Assembly (NCBI RefSeq): GCF_003626655.1
Contig: NZ_RBAN01000001.1
Span: forward strand, 310,001 to 374,000
Reading direction: 5' to 3'
Origin: Micromonospora costi
Lineage (GTDB): Bacteria > Actinomycetota > Actinomycetes > Mycobacteriales > Micromonosporaceae
DNA length: 64,000 nt
Part shown: one piece after another, positions 1 through 8,607 of the stretch
Numbering within the stretch: position 1 is the stretch's first letter
How the letters are laid out: each line of letters starts with the position of its first letter
Program-made: the position numbers and the translations under genes
Notes under the pieces: generated by a model
What the model was told of the DNA's origin: nothing
The model's input: only the letters and a program-made list of their open reading frames with translations
The model's database searches: none

Positions 1-2
1 AC

Positions 3-746
3 GCCCTCGCCGCCGCGGCCGTCGACCGGTTCGGTCGCATCGACGTCTGGGTGCACACCGCGGCGGTCACCGCGTACGGGCGCTTCGACCAGCTACCCGC
101 ACGCGTCTTCGACCAGGTGGTCCGAACCGACCTGCTGGCGGCCGCGGACGCCGCCCGGGTGGCGCTGCGCCACTTCCGGGCCGCCGGTTCGGGCACCCTG
201 ATCCTCACCGGCTCGGTGCTCGGGCACATGACGGCGCCGTACCTGAGCAGTTACGTGGCCGCGAAGTGGGGTCTGGCCGGGCTGGTCCGGACGCTCCAGC
301 AGGAACTGCGGGACAGCCCGGACATCCACGTCTGCCTCGTGAGCCCCGGCAGCGTGGACACACCGATCTACCAGCGGGCGGCCAACCACCTGGGCCACGT
401 GGGCCGCCCGCCGCCACCGGTCACCACCTCACGGCGGGTCGCCCGGGCGATCGTGGCCTGCGCCGACCGGCCCCGCCGCGAGGTGTCGGTGGGACGGCTC
501 AACCCGATCATGCGACTGGGCTTCACGGTGCTGCCCGGCCTCTACGACCTCCTGGTCGGGCCGCTGATGCGCCGGCTCGGGATCGCCGACCGGCCGGCGC
601 CGGCGCACGACGGTGTCGTCTTCGCCCCCGATCCGGCCAGCGAGTCCGTACGCGGCGGCTGGCTGCCCGACCTCGCGCACCTGGCGCGGAGAACCGCGGC
701 GCTCCCCGGGGAGGTCGGCGCGCGCGTCCTGCGGCGGGCGCGGTGA
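3..746 (+). CDS. SDR family oxidoreductase (5' end outside window)
   Basis: C-terminal part of a short-chain dehydrogenase/reductase. The reading frame is open to the window edge, so the N-terminal Rossmann GxxxGxG loop lies outside. Visible are a DVWVHTAAV segment, where most SDRs have NNAG, a strand ending LTGSVLG that carries the catalytic Ser, and the YVAAK catalytic Tyr/Lys pair, followed by the SPGSVDTP loop typical of the family. The roughly 50-residue C-terminal extension suggests the SDR subgroup with a helical tail. Substrate cannot be told from sequence. It is truncated by the window, not broken. A GTG at 51 is internal to the SDR core and is not the true start. Confidence 0.9.
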   Translation, partial: ALAAAAVDRFGRIDVWVHTAAVTAYGRFDQLPARVFDQVVRTDLLAAADAARVALRHFRAAGSGTLILTGSVLGHMTAPYLSSYVAAKWGLAGLVRTLQQELRDSPDIHVCLVSPGSVDTPIYQRAANHLGHVGRPPPPVTTSRRVARAIVACADRPRREVSVGRLNPIMRLGFTVLPGLYDLLVGPLMRRLGIADRPAPAHDGVVFAPDPASESVRGGWLPDLAHLARRTAALPGEVGARVLRRAR

Positions 747-782
747 GCCGTCGACGGGGTCACGGACGTCGATCGGTTCTTC

Positions 783-788
783 TAGTGT
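783..788 (+). promoter_or_regulatory. candidate -10 box of the serine hydrolase gene
   Basis: TAGTGT fits the actinobacterial TANNNT -10 pattern. It lies about 45 nt before the TTG start at 833, leaving room for a short leader carrying the GGGAGAG ribosome-binding site. No convincing -35 is visible. Confidence 0.4.
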
Positions 789-832
789 GGTGGACCGCAG
801 AGCACTCCGGTGCACCACGACGGGAGAGACGA

Positions 833-1861
833 TTGACTATCAGGGTGAACCGCAGGACCGCGCTCGGGCTGGGCACGGTGGCCACCGCCGGGACCGTGCT
901 GGGCGCCGGCACACCGGCGTCGGCCGCTCCCGGGGACGCCGACGCGGACCTGACCACCGCGGCGGCCACCCCGCAACGGGTCGCCGCCCGCGTGGCCGAG
1001 GCCTACGAGCGGGAGACGACGCAGGCCGGCGGCAACTGGCAGGCGTACGTCAGCGTGGCGGACGCGGCCGGCGGCGCCCCGGTGGTGGCCGTGGCCGACG
1101 ACCCGGACCAGCGGCTCGAGGCGTACAGCGTCAACAAGATCGCGGTGGCCACGGCGGTGCTCGACAAGGTCGACCGGGGCCTGCTCACCCTCGACCAGCG
1201 GGTCGACGTGACCGCCTCGATCGTGGTGCCCGGCGGGGACGGCATCTTCAGCCTCGACAACGCCTACCCCAGCTCGGTCACCCTCGGGCACGCCCTCGCC
1301 GCCCTGCTGACCGTCTCCGACGACACGGCCGTACGCCTGTGCGGCCTGGTCTGCCCGGCCGCCGAGCTGAACGCCATCCTGGTCGCCAAGGGCTTCCCCA
1401 ACACCCAGGTCGAGCCGGTCGCCAACCCGAACCGGTTCTTCCTCGGCACCAGCACGCCCCGGGAGACCCACGAGCTGCTGCGCGCGCTGGTGGCCGGCAC
1501 CCTGCTCTCGCCGGCGTCCACGGCGTTCCTGCTGAACCTGCTGCGCTCCCCCATCGCGTTCACCGACGGGATCCGGCGCACCATGTCGTCGGAGGAGCGG
1601 GCCCGGGTGGCCACCAAGGCGGGCTGGTTCGGCAGCGCCCGGCACGAGGCGGGCGTCATCTTCGACGCGTCCGGCGCGGCCGTGCTCACGTACGCGATCT
1701 TCGCCGACGGTCAGGCCGACGCGGACAACTTCGGTGCCACGCACCCGGCCGTCCAGGCGCGGGCCCGGCTCGGCCGGATCATGATGAACGCGACGTCGCG
1801 GCTCGCCGGGGCCGGCCGACACTACCGGCCGAGCCGGCAGCGCCCCAGCAACGGCGGCTGA
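833..1861 (+). CDS. Tat-exported class A beta-lactamase-like serine hydrolase
   Basis: Predicted 342-residue exported serine hydrolase of the penicillin-binding/class A beta-lactamase fold. The N-terminus NRRTALGLG followed by a hydrophobic stretch and an ASAAPG end looks like a twin-arginine signal peptide. The nucleophile motif is S99-VNK102 (SxxK). The second motif is SDD at 162-164 instead of the usual SDN, and the third is K262-AG (KTG-like). The TTG start at 833 is preceded by GGGAGAG at good spacing; a GTG at 845 is the alternative. Family knowledge supports acylation of a beta-lactam or peptidoglycan-like substrate. The altered SDN and KTG motifs make true beta-lactamase activity uncertain. 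Confidence 0.85.
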   Translation: MTIRVNRRTALGLGTVATAGTVLGAGTPASAAPGDADADLTTAAATPQRVAARVAEAYERETTQAGGNWQAYVSVADAAGGAPVVAVADDPDQRLEAYSVNKIAVATAVLDKVDRGLLTLDQRVDVTASIVVPGGDGIFSLDNAYPSSVTLGHALAALLTVSDDTAVRLCGLVCPAAELNAILVAKGFPNTQVEPVANPNRFFLGTSTPRETHELLRALVAGTLLSPASTAFLLNLLRSPIAFTDGIRRTMSSEERARVATKAGWFGSARHEAGVIFDASGAAVLTYAIFADGQADADNFGATHPAVQARARLGRIMMNATSRLAGAGRHYRPSRQRPSNGG

Positions 1862-1959
1862 GCCGTCCACCGGCCGGCCGTCGTGCCCCCGGTTCCCGGG
1901 AGCGCGGCGGCCGGTCGGTGGCTACCGTGGAGTGCGGAAGACGGCCGGAGGGGACGAGC

Positions 1960-3108
1960 ATGCGCGCACCACAGGAACAACCGGAACTCGACCGCGCCCT
2001 CGGCCGGCGGCTGGGCGGGCTGGCAGGCGTGGCCGCGCTCGGCGGGCTGGCCTGGGCCGCCCGGGACGTGCCGCTCGCGCTCGGCGGTCGGCTGGCCGGG
2101 GCGCGGGCACGCCGGGCGGCGCGGTCCCCGCAGTTCCGCGACGGCAGGTTCCACAACCCGACCGGCGCCCGGTCGACGATCGCCGAACCGGGGCGCAACC
2201 TGCTGTGGGAGCTGCTCTTCGGCAAGCAGAAGCGCCGGCCCAGCGCCGCCGTGCCGCTGGTGCGGCCCGCCGACGCGCCCGCCGACACCGACGCGGGCCG
2301 GGAGTTGAACATCGTCTGGTACGGCCACGCCTCCGCGCTGGTCGAGATCGAGGGGCGGCGGGTGCTGCTCGACCCGGTGTGGAGCGAGCGCTGCTCCCCG
2401 TCGGCGCTGGTCGGTCCCCGCCGGCTGCACCAGCCGCCGGTGCGCCTCGACGAGCTGCCCCCGCTCGACGCGATCGTGATCTCCCACGACCACTACGACC
2501 ACCTCGACCTGCCGACCGTCCGCGGGCTGCTGGCCACGCAGAGCGCGCCGTTTCTGGTGCCGCTCGGCGTCGGCGCGCACCTCGACCGCTGGGGCGTGCC
2601 GGAGGAGCGGATCGTCGAACTGGACTGGTCGGAGACCCACCACGTGGCCGGCCTGGAGATCACCGCGACGGCCGCGCAGCACTTCTCGGGTCGGGGGCTG
2701 CGCCGGGACGGCACGCTGTGGAGTTCGTGGGTGATCGCCGGGGCGCAGCGCCGGGTCTTCTACACGGGCGACTCGGGCTACTTCGCCGGCTACGCCGCCA
2801 TCGGCGCGCAGCACGGCCCGTTCGACGTGACGCTCGTGCAGATCGGCGCGTACGACCGGGCGTGGCCGAGCATCCACATGTACCCGGAGGAGGCCGTCAC
2901 CGCCCACCTCGACCTGCGCGGCGGGCTGTTCATCCCGGTGCACTGGGCCACGTTCAACCTCGCCCTGCACGACTGGGGCGAGCCCGTGGACCGGCTCTGG
3001 GCGGAGGCGAAGGCCCGCGACGTGCGGATCGCCGTACCCCGGCCCGGCGAGCGGGTGGTGGTGGACGACCCGCCGCCCGTCGACGGCTGGTGGCAGGCGG
3101 TGGCCTGA
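1960..3108 (+). CDS. MBL-fold metallo-hydrolase, NAPE-PLD/UlaG-like
   Basis: 382-residue metallo-beta-lactamase-fold hydrolase. The metal-binding signature HDHYDHLD starts at H176, followed downstream by a TAAQHFSGR segment and the YTGDSGY motif. A WYGHASALVEIEG strand opens the fold, as in N-acyl-phosphatidylethanolamine phospholipase D-like and UlaG-like members. The first 45 residues contain an Ala/Gly/Leu-rich stretch that could be a membrane anchor. ATG at 1960 has GGAGGGGA upstream, and a TACCGT -10-like box sits at 1923-1928. Substrate is unknown; a lipid or other phosphodiester is the family expectation. Confidence 0.85.
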   Translation: MRAPQEQPELDRALGRRLGGLAGVAALGGLAWAARDVPLALGGRLAGARARRAARSPQFRDGRFHNPTGARSTIAEPGRNLLWELLFGKQKRRPSAAVPLVRPADAPADTDAGRELNIVWYGHASALVEIEGRRVLLDPVWSERCSPSALVGPRRLHQPPVRLDELPPLDAIVISHDHYDHLDLPTVRGLLATQSAPFLVPLGVGAHLDRWGVPEERIVELDWSETHHVAGLEITATAAQHFSGRGLRRDGTLWSSWVIAGAQRRVFYTGDSGYFAGYAAIGAQHGPFDVTLVQIGAYDRAWPSIHMYPEEAVTAHLDLRGGLFIPVHWATFNLALHDWGEPVDRLWAEAKARDVRIAVPRPGERVVVDDPPPVDGWWQAVA

Positions 3109-3145
3109 CGGTCCGCCCGGCCCGGCGACGGCACGCGAGGGGCGG

Positions 3146-4657
3146 TCAGAGCACGAACGCGTCGGTCCAGAGGGCGCCGGAGCGCCCGGACAACGCGTCG
3201 AGCATGGCCACCGCCTGGTTGTCGGTGAGCTGCGCGACGAAGTCGACGATGGCCCGCCCCCGCGCCCGGTCGATCCGGTTCGGGGTGCGCGGGTGCAGCT
3301 CCGCCTCGGCCAGTTCCACGAGGTCGTGCAGGCGGCGCGGCAGCCGCGACTCCTCCTCCGGGTCGAGCAGCCACTCCCAGAGCGCCTCCACGAGAGTGCC
3401 CAGCAGCCGGGCCTGACCGCGCTGGTGCAGCGCCAGATCCGGCCGGGCCAGCACGAACCGGTGGTGCACGAACTTGAGCACCTGCACCTCGTGCCACTGT
3501 GCCGGGGCGAGCAGCACGTGACCGGAGCGCACCGCCGGCCGCTCGGTCACGGTGATCGCCTCGACGAACCGGGTGGACCAGCGGGCGGAGAAGCGCGCCA
3601 CGTACTGCTCGGCCTCGATCGAGCCGTCGAACGGCACGGCCAGCAGCCCGTCCACCAGCTCCTCCCGGACGTGCTCGACGGCCGCGGCGAAGGCGTCGTC
3701 GTCGGCCACCCAGGCGTCCTTGCGGTGCAGCTGCCGGCGGAGCCGCTCGATGGCCGCGCCGGGACGGCGGGCCGCGGTGGCCAGCGCGGCGTCGGTGACG
3801 GCCCGGAAGTGCCCGCCCTCGCGCTGCCAGGCCATCAGCTCGGCGGCGACGGCGCCCTGCTGGAGCACCCCCACCCGGTAGAAGTCCTCGACGTCGTGGA
3901 TGGCGTACGCGATGTCGTCGGCCGTGTCCATCACCGACGCCTCGACGGTCTGCTGCCAGTCCGGGATCCGCCCCGCGAACGGCTCCCGCGCCTGGCGCAG
4001 GTCGTCGACCTCCGTCCGGTACGCGCCGAACTTCGACGAGCCGCTCTCCGGGTCGTCCGGGGGTGGGGTCGCCCCGCGCGGGGGTGGGTCCATGAGCCGT
4101 GGGTGCGGGTCGGGGTGGTCGAGCCGCGTCCACGGGTACTTCAGCATGGCGGCCCGCACGGCCGCCGTGAGGTCCAGGCCGGTGGTCGCCGCGCCGCGGA
4201 TCTCCGTGCTGGTGACGATCCGGTACGACTGGGCGTTGCCCTCGAAACCGTCGGTGAGCCCGAGCCGCTGCCGGGCCAGCCGGTCCAGCACCCGTTCGCC
4301 CAGGTGCCCGAACGGTGGGTGCCCGAGGTCGTGCGCGAGCGCGGCGGCCTCGACCACGTCCGGGTCGCAGCCGCCCAGCTTGTCCAGCAGGTCACGCCAC
4401 CGCTCGTCGGCGGTGAGCCGCTCGGCGACCGCCCGGGCGACCTGCGCGACCTTGAGGCTGTGGGTGAGCCGGTTGTGCACGAGCAGGCCGGAGCCGACCG
4501 GGCTGATCACCTGGGTGACGCCGCCGAGGCGGGCGAAGAACGGCGAGCCCACGATCCGGTCCCGGTCGGCCCGGAAGGGGCTCGCGGCGAGGTCGCCGAG
4601 GGTCCGGGCGCTGCCGCCGAAGAGCCGCCGCGCCCGGGGCTCCGCAGGTGGTTCCAT
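3146..4657 (-). CDS. dgt: deoxyguanosinetriphosphate triphosphohydrolase-like HD protein
   Basis: 503-residue HD-domain dNTPase. It should cleave dGTP (or dNTPs) to the deoxynucleoside plus triphosphate in the cytoplasm. Visible family marks are an N-terminal RDRDRI-like segment, the first metal His in NRLTHSLKV, the HD pair in LAHDLGHPPFGH, and EGNAQSYRIV downstream. Near residue 175 a Pro/Gly-rich insert (DPPPRGATPPPDD) interrupts the fold, probably a surface loop. ATG 4657 is chosen because TAGCGT lies 7 nt before it (leaderless). A GTG at 4666 would remove that relation. It is divergent from tex. Confidence 0.9.
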   Translation of the reverse strand: MEPPAEPRARRLFGGSARTLGDLAASPFRADRDRIVGSPFFARLGGVTQVISPVGSGLLVHNRLTHSLKVAQVARAVAERLTADERWRDLLDKLGGCDPDVVEAAALAHDLGHPPFGHLGERVLDRLARQRLGLTDGFEGNAQSYRIVTSTEIRGAATTGLDLTAAVRAAMLKYPWTRLDHPDPHPRLMDPPPRGATPPPDDPESGSSKFGAYRTEVDDLRQAREPFAGRIPDWQQTVEASVMDTADDIAYAIHDVEDFYRVGVLQQGAVAAELMAWQREGGHFRAVTDAALATAARRPGAAIERLRRQLHRKDAWVADDDAFAAAVEHVREELVDGLLAVPFDGSIEAEQYVARFSARWSTRFVEAITVTERPAVRSGHVLLAPAQWHEVQVLKFVHHRFVLARPDLALHQRGQARLLGTLVEALWEWLLDPEEESRLPRRLHDLVELAEAELHPRTPNRIDRARGRAIVDFVAQLTDNQAVAMLDALSGRSGALWTDAFVL

Positions 4658-4664
4658 GATCGCC

Positions 4665-4670
4665 ACGCTA
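4665..4670 (-). promoter_or_regulatory. leaderless -10 box for dgt
   Basis: On the minus strand TAGCGT is followed by 7 nt and then the ATG at 4657, the spacing at which transcription would begin at or next to the start codon. There is no ribosome-binding site between them. Confidence 0.55.
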
Positions 4671-4719
4671 GCGCGGCAGAATGCTGGGCGGAAACCACAC
4701 CCGAAGGCGGATCGAGATC

Positions 4720-7215
4720 GTGACCCTCTCTGTTCATCAGCGGATCGCCGAGGAACTCGGCGTGGCCGAGCGCCAGGTACGGGCGGCCGTGGAGCTGCTC
4801 GACGGCGGCGCGACGGTGCCGTTCATCGCCCGCTACCGCAAGGAGGCCACCGGCCTGCTCGACGACACCCAGCTACGGACACTCGAGGAACGGCTGCGCT
4901 ACCTGCGCGAGCTCGACGAGCGCCGGGCGGCGGTGCTGGAGTCGATCCGCGGCCAGGGCAAGCTGGACGAGGCCCTGGAAGCCCAGATCATGGCGGCCGA
5001 CTCGAAGTCCCGCCTGGAGGACATCTACCTCCCCTACAAGCCGAAGCGGCGGACCCGGGCCCAGATCGCCCGCGAGGCCGGCCTGGAGCCGCTCGCCGAC
5101 ACCCTGCTGGCCGACCCGACGCAGGACCCGCGCGGCGTCGCCGCCGGCTACGTCGACGCGGAGAAGGGGGTGGCCGACGAGGCCGCGGCGCTCGACGGCG
5201 CGCGGGCCATCCTCATCGAACGCTTCGCCGAGGACGCCGACCTCATCGGCACGCTGCGGGAGCAGATGTGGTCGCGGGGCCGGCTCGTGGCCCGGGTACG
5301 CGACGGACAGGAGTCGGCCGGCGCGAAGTTCGCCGACTACTTCGACTTCGCCGAGCCGTACACGAAGCTGCCGTCGCACCGGATCCTCGCCATGTTCCGG
5401 GGCGAGAAGGAGGGCGTGCTCGACCTGACCATGGAGCCGGAGGACGCCGGCGAGGCGGACGCGGCCGGCCCGAGCCGGTACGAGGCGGCGATCGCCGGCC
5501 GGTTCGGCGTCAGCGACCAGGGGCGCCCGGCCGACAAGTGGCTCACCGACACGGTGCGCTGGGCCTGGCGTACGCGGATCCTCATCCACCTCGGCGCGGA
5601 CCTGCGGATGCGGCTGTGGCAGGCGGCCGAGGAGGAGGCCGTACGGGTCTTCGCCACCAACCTGCGCGACCTGCTGCTCGCCGCGCCCGCCGGCGCCCGG
5701 CCGACCATGGGCCTCGACCCGGGTCTGCGCACCGGCGTGAAGGTCGCCGTGGTGGACGCCACCGGCAAGGTGGTCGCCACCGACACCATCTACCCCCACG
5801 AGCCGCGCCGGCAGTGGGACGCCTCGATCGAGACGCTCGCGCGGCTCGCGGGAGCGCACGGCGTGGAGCTCGTGGCCATCGGCAACGGCACCGCGTCCCG
5901 CGAGACCGACAAGCTCGCCGGTGACCTAATCAAGCGGTACCCGCAGCTCAACCTGACCAAGGTGGTCGTCTCCGAGGCCGGCGCGTCGGTCTACTCGGCC
6001 TCGGCGTACGCCGCCCAGGAACTGCCCGGGCTGGACGTGTCGCTGCGCGGCGCGGTGTCCATCGCCCGGCGCCTGCAGGACCCGCTCGCCGAACTCGTGA
6101 AGATCGACCCACGGTCGATCGGCGTCGGCCAGTACCAGCACGACCTCTCCGAGGTGAAGCTCTCCCGGTCGCTGGACGCCGTGGTCGAGGACTGCGTCAA
6201 CGGGGTCGGGGTGGACGTCAACACCGCGTCGGCGCCGCTGCTGACCCGGGTGTCGGGCATCGGCGCCGGGCTGGCCGAGAACATCGTGCTGCACCGGGAC
6301 GCCAACGGCCCGTTCCGCAGCCGGTCCGACCTGAAGAAGGTGCCGCGGCTCGGCCCGAAGGCGTTCGAGCAGTGCGCGGGCTTCCTGCGCATCCCCGACG
6401 GGGACGACCCGCTGGACTCCTCCAGCGTGCACCCCGAGGCGTACCCCGTGGTCCGCCGGATCCTCTCCCACACCGGGCAGGACCTGCGGTCGCTCATCGG
6501 CCAGTCGACGATCCTGCGGGGCCTGCGGGCCACCGACTTCGTCGACGACACGTTCGGCCTGCCCACGGTCACCGACATCCTCGCCGAACTGGAGAAGCCG
6601 GGCCGGGACCCGCGGCCCGAGTTCCGCACCGCCACCTTCGTGGAGGGCGTGGAGACGATCGGCGACCTGACGCCGGGCATGGTGCTGGAGGGCGTGGTCA
6701 CCAACGTGGCCGCGTTCGGCGCGTTCGTCGACGTCGGCGTGCACCAGGACGGGCTCGTACACGTGTCGGCCATGTCGCGGACGTTCGTGAAGGACCCCCG
6801 CGAGGTCGTGAAGTCCGGCGACGTGGTCAAGGTGAAGGTGCTCGACGTCGACGTACCGCGCAAGCGGATCTCGCTCACCCTGCGCCTCGACGACGAGCCC
6901 GGCGCCGACGCCGACCGCCGGGGCGCGGGCCGGGGTGCCCGGGGCGACGCCGGCGGGCGCGGGGACGGTCGTGGCGGTGCCGGTGGACGGGGCGACGGCC
7001 GCGGTGGTGCCGGCGGGCGCGGCGACGCTGGCGGGCGGGGCGACGGGCGCGGTAGTGCCGGCGGGCGCGGCGATGGTCGCGGTGGCCAGGGCGGTGGGCA
7101 GAGCGGCGGGCGCGGCGGCCAGGGCGACCGGGGCGGCGCGCGGCAGGGTCGCGGGGCGCCGGCGCCGGCCAACGGGGCGATGGCCGACGCGCTGCGCCGC
7201 GCCGGCCTGGCCTGA
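4720..7215 (+). CDS. tex: Tex-family transcription accessory / RNA-binding protein with RGD-rich tail
   Basis: 831-residue Tex protein. Order of domains: N-terminal Tex helical region ([15 protein letters not shown], near residues 30-45), a YqgF/RuvC-like domain beginning [16 protein letters not shown], a helix-hairpin-helix region (VNTASAPLL then [12 protein letters not shown]), and an S1 RNA-binding domain ([20 protein letters not shown]). GTG 4720 is preferred over ATG 4681 because AAGGCGG lies about 9 nt upstream and the family start [11 protein letters not shown] follows. After the S1 domain comes an unusual tail of about 100 residues, with seven RGD triplets and RGG/GRG units, ending in an ALRRAGLA segment. 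The tail resembles an RGG box and probably adds nucleic-acid binding. Confidence 0.95.
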   Translation: MTLSVHQRIAEELGVAERQVRAAVELLDGGATVPFIARYRKEATGLLDDTQLRTLEERLRYLRELDERRAAVLESIRGQGKLDEALEAQIMAADSKSRLEDIYLPYKPKRRTRAQIAREAGLEPLADTLLADPTQDPRGVAAGYVDAEKGVADEAAALDGARAILIERFAEDADLIGTLREQMWSRGRLVARVRDGQESAGAKFADYFDFAEPYTKLPSHRILAMFRGEKEGVLDLTMEPEDAGEADAAGPSRYEAAIAGRFGVSDQGRPADKWLTDTVRWAWRTRILIHLGADLRMRLWQAAEEEAVRVFATNLRDLLLAAPAGARPTMGLDPGLRTGVKVAVVDATGKVVATDTIYPHEPRRQWDASIETLARLAGAHGVELVAIGNGTASRETDKLAGDLIKRYPQLNLTKVVVSEAGASVYSASAYAAQELPGLDVSLRGAVSIARRLQDPLAELVKIDPRSIGVGQYQHDLSEVKLSRSLDAVVEDCVNGVGVDVNTASAPLLTRVSGIGAGLAENIVLHRDANGPFRSRSDLKKVPRLGPKAFEQCAGFLRIPDGDDPLDSSSVHPEAYPVVRRILSHTGQDLRSLIGQSTILRGLRATDFVDDTFGLPTVTDILAELEKPGRDPRPEFRTATFVEGVETIGDLTPGMVLEGVVTNVAAFGAFVDVGVHQDGLVHVSAMSRTFVKDPREVVKSGDVVKVKVLDVDVPRKRISLTLRLDDEPGADADRRGAGRGARGDAGGRGDGRGGAGGRGDGRGGAGGRGDAGGRGDGRGSAGGRGDGRGGQGGGQSGGRGGQGDRGGARQGRGAPAPANGAMADALRRAGLA
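6940..7130 (+). repeat. Gly/Arg/Asp-rich coding repeat in tex
   Basis: Degenerate tandem repeat in the 3' part of tex encoding [10 protein letters not shown]-like units. Seven RGD triplets can be read. It is in frame, and length variation between strains would keep the frame if whole units change. Confidence 0.8.
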
Positions 7216-7239
7216 GCACGGTACGGCGCCCAGGGCAAC

Positions 7240-7278
7240 GGGCCCGGCGTGGGCAGGAACCCTGCCCACGCCGGGCCC
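7240..7278 (+). terminator. strong hairpin terminator after tex
   Basis: Perfect inverted repeat: 18-nt arms at 7240-7257 and 7261-7278 separated by a 3-nt loop (AAC), starting 25 nt after the tex stop. There is no U-tract, which is usual for high-GC actinobacterial terminators. Confidence 0.85.
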
Positions 7279-7288
7279 GCCCCTCCGA

Positions 7289-7372
7289 GCCCGTCGATCA
7301 TGCAGTTGTGGTGGGGTACGAACGGGCTCACATCGCCACTTCTCGGGCACCACAACTGCATGATCGACGGGC
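7289..7372. repeat. perfect 25-bp inverted repeat with 34-nt spacer
   Basis: Arms 7289-7313 and 7348-7372 are exact reverse complements (25 nt each, core GTCGATCATGCAGTTGTGG). It sits between the tex terminator and the next gene and has no coding potential. It is more AT-rich than its surroundings. It looks like a dispersed intergenic palindrome (REP-like), but only one copy is in the window. Confidence 0.85.
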
Positions 7373-7426
7373 CGGGGAGCGGGGGCGGGGGCCGGGCGGG
7401 GCCGGGCGGGGGCGGGGCGGGCGGCG

Positions 7427-7432
7427 TACGGT
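7427..7432 (+). promoter_or_regulatory. leaderless -10 box of the 7439 gene
   Basis: TACGGT followed by 6 nt and the GTG at 7439, matching the leaderless arrangement seen at several other genes here. Confidence 0.5.
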
Positions 7433-7438
7433 CGGGGT

Positions 7439-7867
7439 GTGGGTGTGGACGACGGTCTGGAGTGGGCCGAGCGGCAGCGGCTGGCGGCGCGGGCGCACGC
7501 CGAGGCCGACGCCCGGCGGCGGGCGGCCGAGCACGCCGAGGCCGTGCAGATCGTGGCCTGGTTCGTGGCCGAGGCGACCCGGCGGGGCCTGCGGCCGACC
7601 CGGCTCAACGCGCGCTCCTACGACGGCCGGGGTCGGTACCGGACCCGGCTCACCGGCTGGTACGTGGACCGGGCCCGGACGCGCGCGGTCGACGTGGACG
7701 GGCGGTGGCATCTGCTGACCGTGCCCGGCGGCCTGCGTGCCCGGCTGGTCGGCGCGGAACCCGAGCCCAGTCCCCCGCCGCTGATCGTCGGCGAGGGTGG
7801 GCGTGACGGGGAGTCGATCCCGCTGCGGGTCCTGCTCACGCGTCGACTCGACGCGGGCGACGACTGA
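7439..7867 (+). CDS. small conserved-looking hypothetical protein
   Basis: 142 residues, not recognised as a named family. The N-terminal 50 residues are an Arg/Ala-rich helical segment (AERQRLAARAHAEADARRR), followed by a compact domain with WYVDRARTRAVDVDGRWHLL. That domain looks like a beta-hairpin displaying W, Y and H residues. No signal peptide or membrane segment. GTG 7439 is favoured by the TACGGT box 6 nt upstream. GTG 7445 is an alternative start. The 3' end contains GAGTCGATCCC, similar to the ends of the palindromes just downstream, so the last residues may be derived from repeat sequence. Confidence 0.65.
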   Translation: MGVDDGLEWAERQRLAARAHAEADARRRAAEHAEAVQIVAWFVAEATRRGLRPTRLNARSYDGRGRYRTRLTGWYVDRARTRAVDVDGRWHLLTVPGGLRARLVGAEPEPSPPPLIVGEGGRDGESIPLRVLLTRRLDAGDD

Positions 7868-8038
7868 TCCCACTGCTTCCACGATGCTGCGCAATCTTGA
7901 GCAGATCGGGGTCCTTGGCGACCGATCGGCAGCGTGTGGTGGCGCGTGAGGGCCCGTGGCGCGAACAGGAAAGCCCCCATACGGCCCGGCCACCGGCCAC
8001 CCAGCGACCCGCCACCGCCGACGCCGGCACGACTCGAC

Positions 8039-8117
8039 GTGATCGACTCCATGTCGTCGATATGGCGGGGGCCCGCGCGCCCGGATGCCGCCACATCGGC
8101 GATCTGGCGCCGATCAC
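8039..8117. repeat. imperfect 30-bp inverted repeat (palindromic element B)
   Basis: Arms 8039-8068 and 8088-8117 match at 24 of 30 positions as reverse complements with a 19-nt spacer. Most mismatches are transitions that would allow G-U pairs in RNA. The left end reads GTGATCGACTCC, identical to the left end of the element at 8164. Confidence 0.75.
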
Positions 8118-8163
8118 GCCCGACTGCCCGCTACCCGAGCCCCGCACGACCACCCTGGCCGGC

Positions 8164-8242
8164 GTGATCGACTCCGGTTCCAGAAAGTCGCGCTGTCCCA
8201 CCCGTCCAGACAGCGCGACTTCAGGGAAGTCGAGTCGATCAC
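8164..8242. repeat. nested inverted repeat (palindromic element C)
   Basis: Outer arms 8164-8174 and 8232-8242 (GTGATCGACTC / GAGTCGATCAC) enclose inner arms 8185-8197 and 8209-8221 (AAGTCGCGCTGTC and its exact complement) with an 11-nt loop. Both pairs are perfect. It has the same outer end sequence as element B but a different core. Confidence 0.8.
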
Positions 8243-8607
8243 CCTCGGATGGGCTGTGCCGGCGGAAATGTCCGGGCCAGCGCGACCCCGAGGCCGGCGA
8301 GCCGACTCGGCGACCGCCATGAAGTAACCAGCCTGATCACCCTCGACACGGGGGTCCTTCTCGTCCCGCACGGCCGTCGCGGCCGCGTCACTCCACGTCG
8401 GGCACCTGTCACCCGTGTCCGTCCGGCGGTCTGGGCGGTTGTTCATCTGGAGTCCCGAGTGGGGCGTTTCGGATCCAGACGTCTGTTTGTCTGATATAAC
8501 CGATTTAATCCGAATGGCTGATCGGGCGGTGGAACGGCGCTGTATGGCGTCGGGAAGCCAGAACGGTCCCGGTCGTGAGTCGAGTCCCGGACCTGGGGTG
8601 ACGAGCA

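Larger units (their letters stand above)
7868..8607. other. 740-bp gene-free region with palindromes before the polysaccharide operon
   Basis: No reading frame here has convincing codon bias or family resemblance. It contains two palindromic elements (8039-8117 and 8164-8242). An AT-rich patch at 8485-8512 with GATATAAC may belong to the promoter of the gene at 8608, though no clear -35 is visible. Confidence 0.7.

Noticed and set aside
6940-7090. RGD triplets as integrin-binding sites
   Set aside because: Tex is cytoplasmic and has no export signal; the triplets arise from a Gly/Arg/Asp repeat.
7289-8242. Insertion sequence or transposon
   Set aside because: No transposase frame between or near the inverted repeats and no target-site duplications recognised; they are better treated as small palindromic repeats.
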